Shown here one piece after another: positions 8,566 to 17,794 of a stretch of 64,000 nt of DNA; within the stretch, counting starts at the first letter, position 1; every line of letters starts with the position of its first letter. The notes below the pieces were generated by a model. It made no database searches. It was not told where the DNA came from and saw only the letters and a program-made list of their open reading frames with translations. The DNA is from Streptomyces showdoensis (GTDB taxonomy: Bacteria; Actinomycetota; Actinomycetes; Streptomycetales; Streptomycetaceae): NCBI RefSeq assembly GCF_039535475.1, contig NZ_BAAAXG010000026.1, forward strand, positions 2,971,501-3,035,500. The letters are read 5' to 3'. The translations under genes were made by a program, and so were the position numbers.

Positions 8566-9833
8566 TATGAGTGCACCGAACGGTAGCCTACACGAGAGCG
8601 AAGGACGAGAGTCATGTAGGTGACGACCGCGAGCGACCCCACCGCATAGGCGATTTCGACCCTCGTGCGCAGTTCGAGGGGACTCAGAGTGACCGCCAGC
8701 AGGACGGCCGTCCCCACCACCCACGCGAGCAGCTGCTGACGCGCCGCGCCACTCGTGAGCAGGGCCTGGCCGAGCACCATCGCCAGCATGTAGAGCATCG
8801 TGCCGAGCGAGAGCCACGCGAAGTCCACCGGCCCCAGCACGTCCGGCGAACCGAACAGCACCGGCAGCAGGACCGGCCCCAGCGCGACCGCCCCGATGCC
8901 GAACGCCGCCCCGAGACCCGCCGTCAGCGCGCACGCCCGCAGCAGCAGCCGGCGGTAGGCGGGGGCGTCGCCCTCGGCCTGCGCCGTGGAGAGCCCCGCG
9001 AGCAGCGAGGCCTGGAAGGCGCCGAACGCGAACAGCGGAACCCGCGCCAGGACCAGCGCCGACAGCAGCGCGGCCACCAGGGCGCTGTCGTCCGTCGCGA
9101 TCAGCTTGGTGCTGATCACCGCGATGTTGACGAGCACCTGCGCCAGCAGCGTCGAACCGACGAGCAGCCCCAGGTGCTCGATCAGCTCCCGCCACCGCGC
9201 CGTCGAGCCGGCCTTGGCCCCGCGGAACACCTGCGGCAGCGTGACCGCCACCGCGATCAGCGGCGCCACGGTCATCACCGCGGCGAACGCGAAGGCCGAG
9301 GTCACCCCGGCCAGCGCCATGCCCACGGACAGCAGGATCCGCAGCAGGCCGTCGAGGCCGAGCTGCAGCCCGTACGCCTCGAAGCGGCCGAGACCCGCCA
9401 GTATGCCGCGGGTCACATGGGCGCAGGCCAGCGCCGCGAAGGCGCCGCCGACCGCGACGATCAGGCTCTCGTCCCCGTGGAAGAACAGGTCCGCGAGCGG
9501 CCCGGCGAACAGCGCCAGCGGCAGCAGCACCGCCGCCAGCAGGCCGAACGAGAGCACCGCACCGCGCCGCAGCACGGGCAGTGCCCCGTCGCCGGCCACC
9601 ACGCGGGCGGCCACCACCCGGGTGACCTCCTGCTCGACCGGGAAGAAGAGACCCAGGCCTATGGAGGCCACCGCAGTCCACAGGACCGAGAAGCTCGCCA
9701 TGTCGTCGACGGAGAGCGAGTGGCCCGCCGCCGCGAGATGGACGTAGTTGGCGCCGCCGAGCACCGCGGTGCCGATGCCGACGAAGGCGGTGCCGCGCGG
9801 CAGCGCCGTGCCGATCCGGTCGAGCAGGCTCAC
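8565..9833 (-). CDS. Polysaccharide export flippase-like membrane protein (Wzx/MATE-like)
   Basis: This 422-residue protein is almost wholly hydrophobic with about 12 predicted membrane helices and short charged loops, the pattern of the MOP superfamily (Wzx, MurJ, MATE). The N-terminal region (GTAFVGIGTAVLGGANYVHL) and FFPVEQEVTR in the second-third helix region resemble actinobacterial polysaccharide-biosynthesis flippases. Its ATG overlaps the rmlD stop by four bases (ATGA), so rmlB-rmlD-flippase are translated as a coupled set. It probably moves the lipid-linked, rhamnose-containing oligosaccharide across the membrane. Substrate specificity is inferred only from context. Confidence 0.72.
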   Translation of the reverse strand: MSLLDRIGTALPRGTAFVGIGTAVLGGANYVHLAAAGHSLSVDDMASFSVLWTAVASIGLGLFFPVEQEVTRVVAARVVAGDGALPVLRRGAVLSFGLLAAVLLPLALFAGPLADLFFHGDESLIVAVGGAFAALACAHVTRGILAGLGRFEAYGLQLGLDGLLRILLSVGMALAGVTSAFAFAAVMTVAPLIAVAVTLPQVFRGAKAGSTARWRELIEHLGLLVGSTLLAQVLVNIAVISTKLIATDDSALVAALLSALVLARVPLFAFGAFQASLLAGLSTAQAEGDAPAYRRLLLRACALTAGLGAAFGIGAVALGPVLLPVLFGSPDVLGPVDFAWLSLGTMLYMLAMVLGQALLTSGAARQQLLAWVVGTAVLLAVTLSPLELRTRVEIAYAVGSLAVVTYMTLVLRSRVGYRSVHS

Positions 9834-10708
9834 GCGCCGGACCGTCCCGGAGCCATGACCCGCAGGGCCTCGGTCAGCTGGTCACGCCAGTGCGGCTGCG
9901 CCGCGACGCCCGCCTCGGCCCAGCGCTCGTGCGCGAGCACGCTGAAGGAGGGCCGGCGCGCCGGACGCACGAACTTCTCCGAGGTGGTCGGCCGCACCCG
10001 CTCCGGGTCCAGACCGGTCAGCTCGAAGGCCGCCCGCGCCAGGTCGAACCAGGTCGCCGTCTCGGAGGCCGTGCCGTGGTAGACGCCCGCCGGGGCCTTC
10101 CCCGCCACGGCCGCCTCGCCCAGCTCGCGCAGCTGGCGGGCCAGCGCACGGGTCCAGGTCGGCTGGCCGCGCTGGTCGTCGACCACGTCGACGGTGTCGA
10201 GACGCTCGGCCAGGCCCAGCATCGTCGACACGAAGTTGCGGCCGTGCGCCCCGTACAGCCACGCGGTGCGCACCACGTAGCCGCGCTCGGGCAGCAGCTC
10301 GGTCACGGCGAGCTCGCCGGCCAGCTTGCTGCGGCCGTAGGCGTTCACCGGGGCGGTGGGCGCGTCGTGCCGGTACGGCTCGGTCGCGTCGCCCGGGAAG
10401 ACGTAGTCCGTGGAGACCTGGATCAGCACGGCGCCCGTCTCGGCGCAGGCCGCCGCCAGGGCACGGGGTCCGTCGCCGTTGATCCGGGTGGCCGCGGCCT
10501 CCTCGGTCTCGGCGCCGTCGACGTCGGTCCACGCGGCGGCGTTGACCACCACGTCATGACCGGCCACCGCCGCGCGGACCGCGGCGGCGTCGGTGACGTC
10601 CAGCTCCTGGCGGGTCAGCGCGGTGTACTCCACGCCGTCCGCCGCGAGCACCTCGGCGAGGTCGCGGCCGAGCATCCCGGCCGCACCGGTGATCAGCCAG
10701 CGGCTCAT
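9830..10708 (-). CDS. rmlD: dTDP-4-dehydrorhamnose reductase
   Basis: The enzyme reduces dTDP-6-deoxy-L-lyxo-4-hexulose to dTDP-L-rhamnose with NAD(P)H, the last step of the pathway. The 292-residue protein begins [17 protein letters not shown] at ATG 10706-10708, giving the Rossmann GxxGxxG. NAAAWTDVDGAE, STDYVFPGD, and the catalytic YGRSKLAGE (Tyr-x3-Lys) and AWLYG stretches follow, all typical of RmlD. The start codon overlaps the rmlB stop by four bases. Length agrees with the family. Confidence 0.95.
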   Translation of the reverse strand: MSRWLITGAAGMLGRDLAEVLAADGVEYTALTRQELDVTDAAAVRAAVAGHDVVVNAAAWTDVDGAETEEAAATRINGDGPRALAAACAETGAVLIQVSTDYVFPGDATEPYRHDAPTAPVNAYGRSKLAGELAVTELLPERGYVVRTAWLYGAHGRNFVSTMLGLAERLDTVDVVDDQRGQPTWTRALARQLRELGEAAVAGKAPAGVYHGTASETATWFDLARAAFELTGLDPERVRPTTSEKFVRPARRPSFSVLAHERWAEAGVAAQPHWRDQLTEALRVMAPGRSGA

Positions 10709-11694
10709 GCGGACAGCGCCGCCTTCGCCTTCAGCGGCTCCCACCAGGCGCGGTTGTCGCGGTACCACTGCACGGTGGTGGCGAGACCCTGCTCGAAGGT
10801 GACCTGCGGGGTGTAGCCGAGCTCTTCCTGGATCTTGGCGATCGACAGGGAGTAGCGCAGGTCGTGGCCCTTGCGGTCCTCGACGTGCTCGACCATGTCC
10901 CAGCCGGCGCCGCAGGCGTCCAGCAGGAGACCGGTGAGCTCCTTGTTGGTGACCTCGGTGCCGCCGCCGATGTGGTAGATCTCGCCGGCGCGGCCGCCGC
11001 GCAGCACCATCTCGATGCCACGGCAGTGGTCCGAGACGTGCAGCCAGTCGCGGATGTTCAGGCCCTCGCCGTAGAGCGGCACCTTCTTCCCGTCCAGCAG
11101 GTTCGTGGTGAACAGCGGGATCATCTTCTCGGGGAAGTGGTACTGCCCGTAGTTGTTGGAGCAGCGGGTGACGACGACGTCCATGCCGTGCGTGCGGTGG
11201 TACGACAGCGCCAGCAGGTCCGAGCCGGCCTTGGAGGCCGAGTACGGGGAGTTCGGCGCGAGCGGCCAGTCCTCGGTCCAGGAGCCCTCGGAGATCGAGC
11301 CGTAGACCTCGTCCGTGGAGACGTGGACGAAGCGGCCGACGCCGTGCCGCTTGGCGGCGTCCAGCAGGACCTGGGTGCCGAGCACGTTGGTGGTCACGAA
11401 CGGGGAGGCGTCCAGGATCGAGCGGTCCACGTGGGACTCGGCCGCGAAGTGCACGACCGCGTCCTGGCCGCGCATCGCGTCGTCGACGACCGCGTAGTCG
11501 CGGATGTCGCCGTGGACGAAGGTGTAGCCGGGCTTGTCCGCCACCGGGGCGAGGTTCGCCTCGTTGCCGGAGTAGGTCAGGTTGTCCAGGACGGTGACCT
11601 GGGCGCCCTTGCCCGAGGGCAGCTCTTCGGAGAGCAGTGCCCGCACGAACTGTGAACCGATGAACCCGGCGCCGCCGGTGACGAGAATCTTCAT
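10705..11694 (-). CDS. rmlB: dTDP-glucose 4,6-dehydratase
   Basis: The enzyme converts dTDP-D-glucose to dTDP-4-keto-6-deoxy-D-glucose using bound NAD+. The 329-residue protein starts [16 protein letters not shown] at ATG 11692-11694 with GGTGG five bases upstream; an in-frame ATG at 11706 lacks a ribosome site. It shows the Rossmann motif, [18 protein letters not shown] (Thr-Asp-Glu catalytic triad part), YSASKAGSD (YxxxK) and [14 protein letters not shown], all diagnostic of RmlB. It heads the leftward rmlB-rmlD-flippase unit and is divergent from rmlA across 103 bases. Confidence 0.96.
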   Translation of the reverse strand: MKILVTGGAGFIGSQFVRALLSEELPSGKGAQVTVLDNLTYSGNEANLAPVADKPGYTFVHGDIRDYAVVDDAMRGQDAVVHFAAESHVDRSILDASPFVTTNVLGTQVLLDAAKRHGVGRFVHVSTDEVYGSISEGSWTEDWPLAPNSPYSASKAGSDLLALSYHRTHGMDVVVTRCSNNYGQYHFPEKMIPLFTTNLLDGKKVPLYGEGLNIRDWLHVSDHCRGIEMVLRGGRAGEIYHIGGGTEVTNKELTGLLLDACGAGWDMVEHVEDRKGHDLRYSLSIAKIQEELGYTPQVTFEQGLATTVQWYRDNRAWWEPLKAKAALSA

Positions 11695-11783
11695 AAGGGC
11701 CACCATTCTATGGGGTGGGCTTCGCGCACCGTTCCGTGGCCGTTCTCACGGTCGCGATGGTGAGCGGCCCCGCGGGGCTGCCG

Positions 11784-11789
11784 TAGGCT
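11784..11789 (+). promoter_or_regulatory. Predicted -10 box for rmlA (leaderless layout)
   Basis: TAGGCT lies eight bases before the rmlA ATG, with no Shine-Dalgarno sequence between. No convincing -35 is visible. Confidence 0.45.
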
Positions 11790-11797
11790 GCGTGCCC

Positions 11798-12676
11798 ATG
11801 CGTGGAATTTTGCTTGCCGGTGGTACCGGCTCCCGACTGTGGCCGATCACCCGAGCCGTGTCGAAGCAGCTGATGCCGGTCTTCGACAAGCCGATGATCT
11901 ATTACCCCCTGACCACCCTCGTGATGGCCGGGATCAAGGACATTCTGATCATCACCGGTCCGGAGGAGCGCCCCCAGTTCGAGCGGCTCCTGGGCGACGG
12001 GTCCGATTTCGGACTCGACATCCAGTTCGCCACTCAGGAGCACCCCAACGGAATTGCCGAGGCTTTCGTCATCGGCGAGGAATTCATCGGCGACGAGCCC
12101 GTCGCGCTGATCCTCGGCGACAACATCTTCCACGGCACCGGCCTCGGCCGGCAGCTCGCGGACTACCGCAAGCCCGAGGGCGGGGTGGTCTTCGCCCACG
12201 CCGTCTCCGACCCCACCGCCTACGGTGTCGTCGACTTCGACGAGAACGGCGTGGCCCGTTCCATCGAGGAGAAGCCGAAGAACCCGAAGTCCCGCTACGC
12301 GGTGCCGGGCCTCTACTTCTACGACAGCCGGGTCGTCGAGATCGCCAAGAACCTGGAGCCGAGCGCCCGGGGCGAGCTGGAGATCACCGACGTCAACAAG
12401 CACTACCTGGACCGCGCCGAGCTCCAGGTCTCGGTCCTCGACCGCGGCACCGTCTGGCTCGACACCGGCACCTTCCAGTCCCTCGTCCAGGCCTCCGAGT
12501 TCGTCCGCGTGGTCGAGGAGCGCCAGGGCATGAAGATCGGCTGCCTCGAAGAGGCCGCCTGGCGCGCCGGGTTCATCGACGACGAGCAGCTGCGCGCGCT
12601 CGCCCAGCCGCTCACCAAGAGCGGCTACGGCGACTACCTGCTCGACCTGCTGGCCTACGAGGCCGAGAAGGCCTGA
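11798..12676 (+). CDS. rmlA: Glucose-1-phosphate thymidylyltransferase
   Basis: The enzyme joins glucose-1-phosphate and dTTP to make dTDP-glucose, the committed and feedback-regulated first step of dTDP-rhamnose synthesis. The 292-residue protein starts [18 protein letters not shown], the nucleotidyltransferase G-G-x-G-x-R-L motif. [26 protein letters not shown] (metal-binding Asp), EEKP and TVWLDTGTF follow. All are diagnostic of the RmlA family, and the length is standard. It is followed after 17 bases by rmlC. The divergent arrangement with rmlB means that the four rml genes form two opposed units. Confidence 0.96.
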   Translation: MRGILLAGGTGSRLWPITRAVSKQLMPVFDKPMIYYPLTTLVMAGIKDILIITGPEERPQFERLLGDGSDFGLDIQFATQEHPNGIAEAFVIGEEFIGDEPVALILGDNIFHGTGLGRQLADYRKPEGGVVFAHAVSDPTAYGVVDFDENGVARSIEEKPKNPKSRYAVPGLYFYDSRVVEIAKNLEPSARGELEITDVNKHYLDRAELQVSVLDRGTVWLDTGTFQSLVQASEFVRVVEERQGMKIGCLEEAAWRAGFIDDEQLRALAQPLTKSGYGDYLLDLLAYEAEKA

Positions 12677-12693
12677 GAGGACCGATCGTTTCC

Positions 12694-13299
12694 ATGAAGG
12701 TCAACCCCCTTGGCATCGAGGGCGCCTGGGAGTTCGTCCCGCAGCAGTTCGGCGACTCCCGAGGCCTCTTCCTGGAGTGGTACAAGGCCGAGCGCATGGC
12801 CGAGGCCGTCGGTCACCCGCTGAACCTGAAGCAGGGCAACCTCTCCGTCTCCTCCGCCGGCGTCGTGCGCGGCATCCACTTCGCCGACGTGCCGCCCGGC
12901 CAGGCGAAGTACGTGACCTGCGTCCGCGGCGCGGTGCTCGACATCATCGTCGACGTACGGGTCGGCTCGCCGACCTTCGGCCGGTGGGAGGCCGTGCGCC
13001 TCGACGACAAGGACCGCAAGGCCGTCTACCTCTCCGAGGGCCTCGGCCACGGCTTCTGCGCGCTCACCGACGACGCGACCGTCAGCTACCTCTGCTCCGA
13101 GGGGTACGCCCCCGAGCGGGAGCGCACGATCCACCCGCTCGACCCCGCCATCGGCATCGAGTGGCCGGTCGACGGCGAGCCCGAGCTGTCCGCCAAGGAC
13201 ACCCAGGGCCCGACCCTCGCGCAGGCGCGCGAGGCCGGCATCCTGCCGGTCTACGAGGAGTGCCTGGCCTTCCGCGCCTCGCTGGCCGAGCGCGGCTGA
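12694..13299 (+). CDS. rmlC: dTDP-4-dehydrorhamnose 3,5-epimerase
   Basis: The enzyme epimerises C3 and C5 of dTDP-4-keto-6-deoxyglucose. The 201-residue protein has the RmlC cupin signatures: RGLFLEWYK, QGNLSVSSAGVVRGIHF (catalytic His), GHGFCAL, SYLCSEGYAPERERTIHPL and DPAIGIEW. The ATG at 12694 follows the rmlA stop by 17 bases with GAGAGGACC upstream. The C-terminus is slightly longer than in enteric RmlC. A strong hairpin follows, ending the rmlAC unit. Confidence 0.95.
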   Translation: MKVNPLGIEGAWEFVPQQFGDSRGLFLEWYKAERMAEAVGHPLNLKQGNLSVSSAGVVRGIHFADVPPGQAKYVTCVRGAVLDIIVDVRVGSPTFGRWEAVRLDDKDRKAVYLSEGLGHGFCALTDDATVSYLCSEGYAPERERTIHPLDPAIGIEWPVDGEPELSAKDTQGPTLAQAREAGILPVYEECLAFRASLAERG

Positions 13300-13334
13300 G
13301 CCCCGCGCGCTCCGTCCGCACCCGTCCGTGACAG

Positions 13335-13368
13335 GGCCCGGCGATTCCCCTCGGGGAGTCGCCGGGCC
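13335..13368 (+). terminator. Intrinsic terminator of rmlAC
   Basis: A 16-bp stem (13335-13350 with 13353-13368, one G-T wobble) closes a two-base loop 35 bases past the rmlC stop and ahead of galE. Confidence 0.75.
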
Positions 13369-13393
13369 GCCGTCGTTCCGTACCCCTTCGCGT

Positions 13394-13399
13394 TAGGCT
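13394..13399 (+). promoter_or_regulatory. Predicted -10 box for galE (leaderless layout)
   Basis: TAGGCT lies six bases before the galE ATG, leaving no room for a ribosome-binding site. Confidence 0.45.
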
Positions 13400-13405
13400 G
13401 CCCGA

Positions 13406-14395
13406 ATGACGTGGCTCATCACCGGCGGCGCCGGCTACATCGGTTCCCATGTCGTCAAGTCCATGGCCGAGGCCGGTGAGCGGGTGGTCGTCCTGGACGA
13501 CCTCTCCTCCGGCGACCCGGGCAGAGTCCCGGCGGGAGTGCCGCTGGAGCGCGGCACCGTCCTCGACCGGGCCTTCCTCGACCGGGTCCTCGCCGACCAC
13601 TCCGTCAGCGGGATCGTCCACCTCGCCGCGAAGAAGGCCGTCGGCGAATCCGTCGAGCGCCCGCTCCACTACTACCGCGAGAACGTGACGGGCCTGACGG
13701 TCCTGCTCGAAGCGGCCGCGGCGGCCGGCGTCGGCTCCTTCCTCTTCTCCTCCTCCGCCTCGGTCTACGGGACGCCCGACACCGACCTGGTCACCGAGGA
13801 CACCCCCTGCGCGCCGCTCAGCCCGTACGGCGAGACCAAGGTCGCCGGCGAGTGGATGGTCCGCTCCGTCGGCCGCGCCCACTCCATGGCCACCGCCTGC
13901 CTGCGCTACTTCAACGTCGCCGGCACCGCCACCCCCGAGCTCGCCGACACCGGCGTCTTCAACCTGGTCCCCATGGTCTTCCAGCGCCTCGACGCCGGGC
14001 AGCCGCCGCTGGTCTTCGGCGACGACTACGCCACCCCCGACGGCACCTGCGTCCGCGACTACATCCACGTCGCCGACCTCGCCGAGGCCCACCTGGCCGC
14101 CGCCCGGCGTCTCGCCGAGCTCGCCGCCGCCGGGGACCACCGCGACCTCACCCTCAACATCGGGCGCGGCGAGGGCGTCTCGGTACGGGAGATGATCGAC
14201 CTGATCCGCGAGGTCACCGGCCTCTCCGTCGAGCCCGAGGTCACCGCCCGCCGCCCCGGCGACCCGGCGAAGGTGGTCGCCTCCGCCGAGCGGATCTCCG
14301 CCGAGCTGGGCTGGAAGGCCCGCCACGACGTCCGCTCGATGATCGCCTCGGCCTGGGCCGCGCACACCGGCGGCGCCGTCCAGCCCGCGGAATAG
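13406..14395 (+). CDS. galE: UDP-glucose 4-epimerase
   Basis: The enzyme interconverts UDP-glucose and UDP-galactose with bound NAD+. The 329-residue protein begins MTWLITGGAGYIGSHVV (Rossmann), then HLAAKKAVGESVE, YYRENVTG, SSSASVYG (catalytic Ser), SPYGETKVAGE (Tyr-x3-Lys), CLRYFNVAG and DGTCVRDYIHVADLA, the full GalE set. It sits beside the rhamnose genes with its own predicted promoter and could supply UDP-galactose to the same surface polymer. It could also act on N-acetylated sugars; specificity is not visible here. Confidence 0.93.
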   Translation: MTWLITGGAGYIGSHVVKSMAEAGERVVVLDDLSSGDPGRVPAGVPLERGTVLDRAFLDRVLADHSVSGIVHLAAKKAVGESVERPLHYYRENVTGLTVLLEAAAAAGVGSFLFSSSASVYGTPDTDLVTEDTPCAPLSPYGETKVAGEWMVRSVGRAHSMATACLRYFNVAGTATPELADTGVFNLVPMVFQRLDAGQPPLVFGDDYATPDGTCVRDYIHVADLAEAHLAAARRLAELAAAGDHRDLTLNIGRGEGVSVREMIDLIREVTGLSVEPEVTARRPGDPAKVVASAERISAELGWKARHDVRSMIASAWAAHTGGAVQPAE

Positions 14396-14463
14396 AGGGG
14401 CGCCGCGGAAACGCACTCGCGTAGATTGCGCGACGGACAGCCGAGGCGAGCAGGACAGGCACG

Positions 14464-15600
14464 ATGGGGTCGACGCAGGTGACAGTGGCAAGGCAGTACG
14501 TGACGGAAGCCCGCAGGATCGTCGTGAAGGTCGGCTCCTCCTCGCTGACCACCGCCTCCGGCGGGCTCGACGCCGACCGGGTCGACGCCCTCGTGGACGT
14601 GCTCGCCAAGGTCCGCAGCGGCGGAGAGAAGGAGATCGTCCTGGTCTCCTCCGGCGCCATCGCCGCCGGGCTCGCCCCGCTCGGCCTCACCCGCCGCCCC
14701 AAGGACCTGGCCCGCCAGCAGGCCGCCGCCAGCGTCGGCCAGGGGCTGCTCGTCGCCCGCTACACGGCCTCCTTCGCGCGCTACGGGGTGCGCGTCGGCC
14801 AGGTCCTGCTCACCACCGACGACACCAGCCGCCGCGCGCACTACCGCAACGCCTACCGGACCCTCGACCAGCTGCTCGCCATGGGCGCCCTGCCGGTCGT
14901 CAACGAGAACGACACCGTCGCCACGGACGAGATCCGCTTCGGCGACAACGACCGGCTCGCCGCCCTCGTCGCCCACCTCGTCCGCGCCGACCTGCTGGTC
15001 CTCCTCTCCGACGTGGACGGGCTCTACGACGGCGACCCGGCCAAGCCCGGCACCGCGCGGATCGCCGAGGTCGCCGGACCCGAGGACATCGCCCACGTCG
15101 AGATCGGCGCGGCCGGCAAGGCGGGCGTCGGCACCGGCGGCATGGTCACCAAGGTCGAGGCGGCCCGGATCGCCGCCGCCGCCGGCATCCCGGTCGTCCT
15201 GACCTCCGCGAGCCGCGCCGCCGACGCCCTCGCCGGCCGGGACACCGGCACGTACTTCCACCGGACGGGCCGGCGCTCCGCCGACCGGCTCCTCTGGCTC
15301 GCGCACGCCTCCACCCCGCGGGGCGCGCTCGTCCTCGACGACGGCGCCGTACGGGCCGTGGTCGAAGGCAAGAAGTCGCTCCTGGCGGCCGGGATCGCTG
15401 CCGTCGAGGGCGAGTTCACGGCCGGCGACCCCGTGGAGCTCCGCGACACCGACGGCCGCGCGGTCGCCCGCGGCCTGGTCAACTTCGACGCCAAGGAACT
15501 GCCCCGGCTCCTCGGCCGCTCCACCCACGAGCTGGCCAGGGAACTCGGCCCGGAGTACGAGCGGGAGATCGTCCACCGCGACGACCTCGTCGTGATGTGA
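14464..15600 (+). CDS. proB: Glutamate 5-kinase
   Basis: The enzyme phosphorylates glutamate to gamma-glutamyl phosphate, the first step of proline synthesis. The 378-residue protein has an N-terminal amino-acid kinase domain (RIVVKVGSSSLT, LVSSGAIAAG, VNENDTVAT, FGDNDRLAALVA, LLSDVDGLY, GTGGMVTKVEAA) and a C-terminal PUA domain (about 285-365), the usual ProB layout. The ATG at 14464 is used here; an in-frame GTG at 14479 is possible. TAGATT at 14422 could be the -10 box. Proline feedback control is expected from the family but cannot be read from the sequence. Confidence 0.95.
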   Translation: MGSTQVTVARQYVTEARRIVVKVGSSSLTTASGGLDADRVDALVDVLAKVRSGGEKEIVLVSSGAIAAGLAPLGLTRRPKDLARQQAAASVGQGLLVARYTASFARYGVRVGQVLLTTDDTSRRAHYRNAYRTLDQLLAMGALPVVNENDTVATDEIRFGDNDRLAALVAHLVRADLLVLLSDVDGLYDGDPAKPGTARIAEVAGPEDIAHVEIGAAGKAGVGTGGMVTKVEAARIAAAAGIPVVLTSASRAADALAGRDTGTYFHRTGRRSADRLLWLAHASTPRGALVLDDGAVRAVVEGKKSLLAAGIAAVEGEFTAGDPVELRDTDGRAVARGLVNFDAKELPRLLGRSTHELARELGPEYEREIVHRDDLVVM

Positions 15601-15644
15601 ACCGGGGGCGCGGTCAACCGGCGGCCGACGAGCGACGTCCTCTG

Positions 15645-15689
15645 AAGCGGGGTCCCGTGGAACGGGGTCTTGTGAAACGGGTCTTGTGA
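15645..15689. repeat. Short imperfect tandem repeat between proB and the next gene
   Basis: Two near-identical units, AACGGGGTCTTGTGA (15661-15675) and AACGGGTCTTGTGA (15676-15689), follow a degenerate copy at 15645-15660. They lie in the 256-base gap after proB, which holds no gene that I can support. Its right half (about 15720-15850) is less G+C-rich and may hold the promoter of the next gene. Confidence 0.6.
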
Positions 15690-15856
15690 ACCGAAACGGC
15701 TGAAAGTCTGGTCATCCGGTAGGGACCTTTACCAAAACCGCCCCACGCACCGCCCCGGGCTGGTCAACTTTGTCTCGGGGGCACGGAGAGGGCGGGGAAC
15801 ACCAGCACGCGCACACACAGCAGCACGCAGCACAGGCATCACACAGGAGGCCGCCG

Positions 15857-16342
15857 GTGAGACGAGCGCGCCCAGGGGCACTGCCCCGCGGGACGGCCGA
15901 ACGCGCCCTGACGAGCGTCGAAGCCGGAGCCGACTTCGACGAGTTCGACGAGTCCGACACCACGGACGAGACGACGGGCACCAAGGCTCCGGAGCGGGAG
16001 CTCTCCAAGCTCTGGCACATCACCCTCAGCGTCTCCGGCGCCGAGGCCCCGCTGAAGGAGGTGCGCCGTGCCCTGGAACAGCTGGCCCACGACCACCCCT
16101 TCCTGCTGACCAGCCGCTACGCCAACGACCACGCCGAGATCCGCTACTGGGAGGAGGCCCGCGACCTCCACGACGCCGCGGCCGTCGCCCTGCGGCTGTG
16201 GGGCGAGCACCGGCAGAGCGCCAAGCTGCCGCCCTGGGAGATCGTCGGCCTCGAGGTCATCGACCGGGAGACCTACCACCAGCGGATCGCCGAGGGCTAC
16301 GGCCCCCCGCCGGCCGCCCCGGTCGGCGTCCACCCGTACTGA
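15857..16342 (+). CDS. Conserved hypothetical protein between proB and proA
   Basis: The 161-residue protein starts at GTG 15857 with CAGGAGG six bases upstream, a much better site than any upstream codon. A basic N-terminus leads into an acidic stretch (about 15-40, [12 protein letters not shown]). A folded domain follows (about 45-150) with [30 protein letters not shown], the motif [22 protein letters not shown] and [18 protein letters not shown] recognise it as a conserved streptomycete protein of unknown function. Position between proB and proA suggests co-expression, but no role in proline synthesis can be claimed. Confidence 0.85.
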   Translation: MRRARPGALPRGTAERALTSVEAGADFDEFDESDTTDETTGTKAPERELSKLWHITLSVSGAEAPLKEVRRALEQLAHDHPFLLTSRYANDHAEIRYWEEARDLHDAAAVALRLWGEHRQSAKLPPWEIVGLEVIDRETYHQRIAEGYGPPPAAPVGVHPY

Positions 16343-16421
16343 CGTCGCGCCGGCCCCTCGCCGACGTCTCGCAGTACGGGACGGGCGAGGCATACGTGAG
16401 GGATGTCCGCAGAGGTGCCAG

Positions 16422-16427
16422 TACCCT
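16422..16427 (+). promoter_or_regulatory. Predicted -10 box for proA (leaderless layout)
   Basis: TACCCT lies six bases before the proA ATG, so proA may have its own leaderless transcript. Confidence 0.45.
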
Positions 16428-16433
16428 GCGGGC

Positions 16434-17717
16434 ATGACCTCGCTCACGCCCTTCGACAACATGTCCCCGGTCGCCCAGGCCGCCTACCGGGCCCGCGCCG
16501 CGGCCGCCGAAATCGCGCCACTCCCGCGCGCGGCGAAGGACGACGCCCTGCTCGCCGTCGCGGACGCCCTGGAGGTGCGCACGGCCGAGATCGTCGAGGC
16601 CAACGCCGAGGACATCGCGCGCGCCCGCGAGGCCGGCACCAGCGAGGCCATCATCGACCGGCTCACCCTCACCCCCGAGCGGGTGCGGGCCATCGCCGAG
16701 GACGTCCGTCACGTGGCCGCCCTGCCCGACCCGGTCGGCGAGGTCGTCCGAGGCTCCACCCTCCCCAACGGCATCGACCTGCGCCAGGTCCGCGTCCCGC
16801 TCGGCGTCGTCGGCATCATCTACGAGGCCCGGCCCAACGTCACCGTCGACGCCGCCGCCCTCTGCCTCAAGTCCGGCAACGCCGTCCTGCTGCGCGGCTC
16901 GTCCTCCGCGTACTCCTCCAACACCGCCCTGGTGAAGGTCCTGCGCGACGCCGTCGGCGGCGCCGGACTGCCCGCCGACGCCATCCAGCTGGTCCCCGGC
17001 GAGTCCCGCGACTCGGTGCGCGAGCTGATGCGCGCCCGCGGCCTGGTCGACGTCCTGATCCCGCGCGGCGGCGCCTCCCTGATCAAGACCGTCGTCGAGG
17101 AGTCCACCGTCCCGGTCATCGAGACCGGCACCGGCAACTGCCACGTCTACGTCGACGCCCAGGCCGACCTCGACATGGCCGTCGAGATCCTGATCAACTC
17201 CAAGGCCCACCGGGTCAGCGTCTGCAACTCCGCCGAGACCCTCCTGGTCCACCAGGACATCGCCGCCGCCTTCCTGCCCCGCGCCCTGGACGCCCTCGCC
17301 GAGGCCGGCGTCACCGTCCACGCCGACGAGCGGGTCCTCGCCCACGCCGAGGGCACCAAGGCCACCGTCGTCCCGGCCACCCCCGAGGACTGGGAGACCG
17401 AATACCTCTCCTACGACATCGCCGCCGCCGTGGTCGAATCCCTCGACAAGGCCGTCGAGCACATCCGGCTCTGGTCCTCCGGCCACACCGAGGCCATCGT
17501 CACCACCTCCCAGGCCGCGGCCCGCCGCTTCACCCAGCTGGTCGACTCGACCACCGTCGCCGTGAACGCCTCCACCCGCTTCACGGACGGCGGACAGTTC
17601 GGCTTCGGCGCCGAGATCGGCATCTCCACCCAGAAGCTGCACGCCCGGGGCCCCATGGGCCTTCCGGAGCTCACCTCCACCAAGTACATCGTGACCGGCG
17701 ACGGTCACGTCCGGTAA
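16434..17717 (+). CDS. proA: Glutamate-5-semialdehyde dehydrogenase (gamma-glutamyl phosphate reductase)
   Basis: The enzyme reduces gamma-glutamyl phosphate with NADPH to glutamate semialdehyde, which cyclises toward proline. The 427-residue protein shows the ALDH-superfamily ProA motifs: [48 protein letters not shown] and the catalytic Cys in [10 protein letters not shown] (Cys264). The length is standard. It is separated from proB by one small conserved gene in the same orientation and is followed by two related membrane-protein genes. Confidence 0.95.
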   Translation: MTSLTPFDNMSPVAQAAYRARAAAAEIAPLPRAAKDDALLAVADALEVRTAEIVEANAEDIARAREAGTSEAIIDRLTLTPERVRAIAEDVRHVAALPDPVGEVVRGSTLPNGIDLRQVRVPLGVVGIIYEARPNVTVDAAALCLKSGNAVLLRGSSSAYSSNTALVKVLRDAVGGAGLPADAIQLVPGESRDSVRELMRARGLVDVLIPRGGASLIKTVVEESTVPVIETGTGNCHVYVDAQADLDMAVEILINSKAHRVSVCNSAETLLVHQDIAAAFLPRALDALAEAGVTVHADERVLAHAEGTKATVVPATPEDWETEYLSYDIAAAVVESLDKAVEHIRLWSSGHTEAIVTTSQAAARRFTQLVDSTTVAVNASTRFTDGGQFGFGAEIGISTQKLHARGPMGLPELTSTKYIVTGDGHVR

Positions 17718-17782
17718 CCGGAAAGCCGCGTCCGGGGCGGGGACAGTTCGCGCTCTCCCTGCCCAAAACCCCCTCCCAGGTC

Positions 17783-17788
17783 TACTCT
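17783..17788 (+). promoter_or_regulatory. Predicted -10 box for the 17795 gene (leaderless layout)
   Basis: TACTCT lies six bases before the GTG start. Confidence 0.45.
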
Positions 17789-17794
17789 GAACCC

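Noticed and set aside
8571..10082. 503-codon plus-strand ORF opposite the flippase and rmlD
   Set aside because: Arg/Gln/His-rich shadow; the minus-strand genes carry clear motifs.
14400..14463. Proline-sensing leader or riboswitch before proB
   Set aside because: The leader is only about 60 bases, has no proline-codon peptide and no terminator hairpin.
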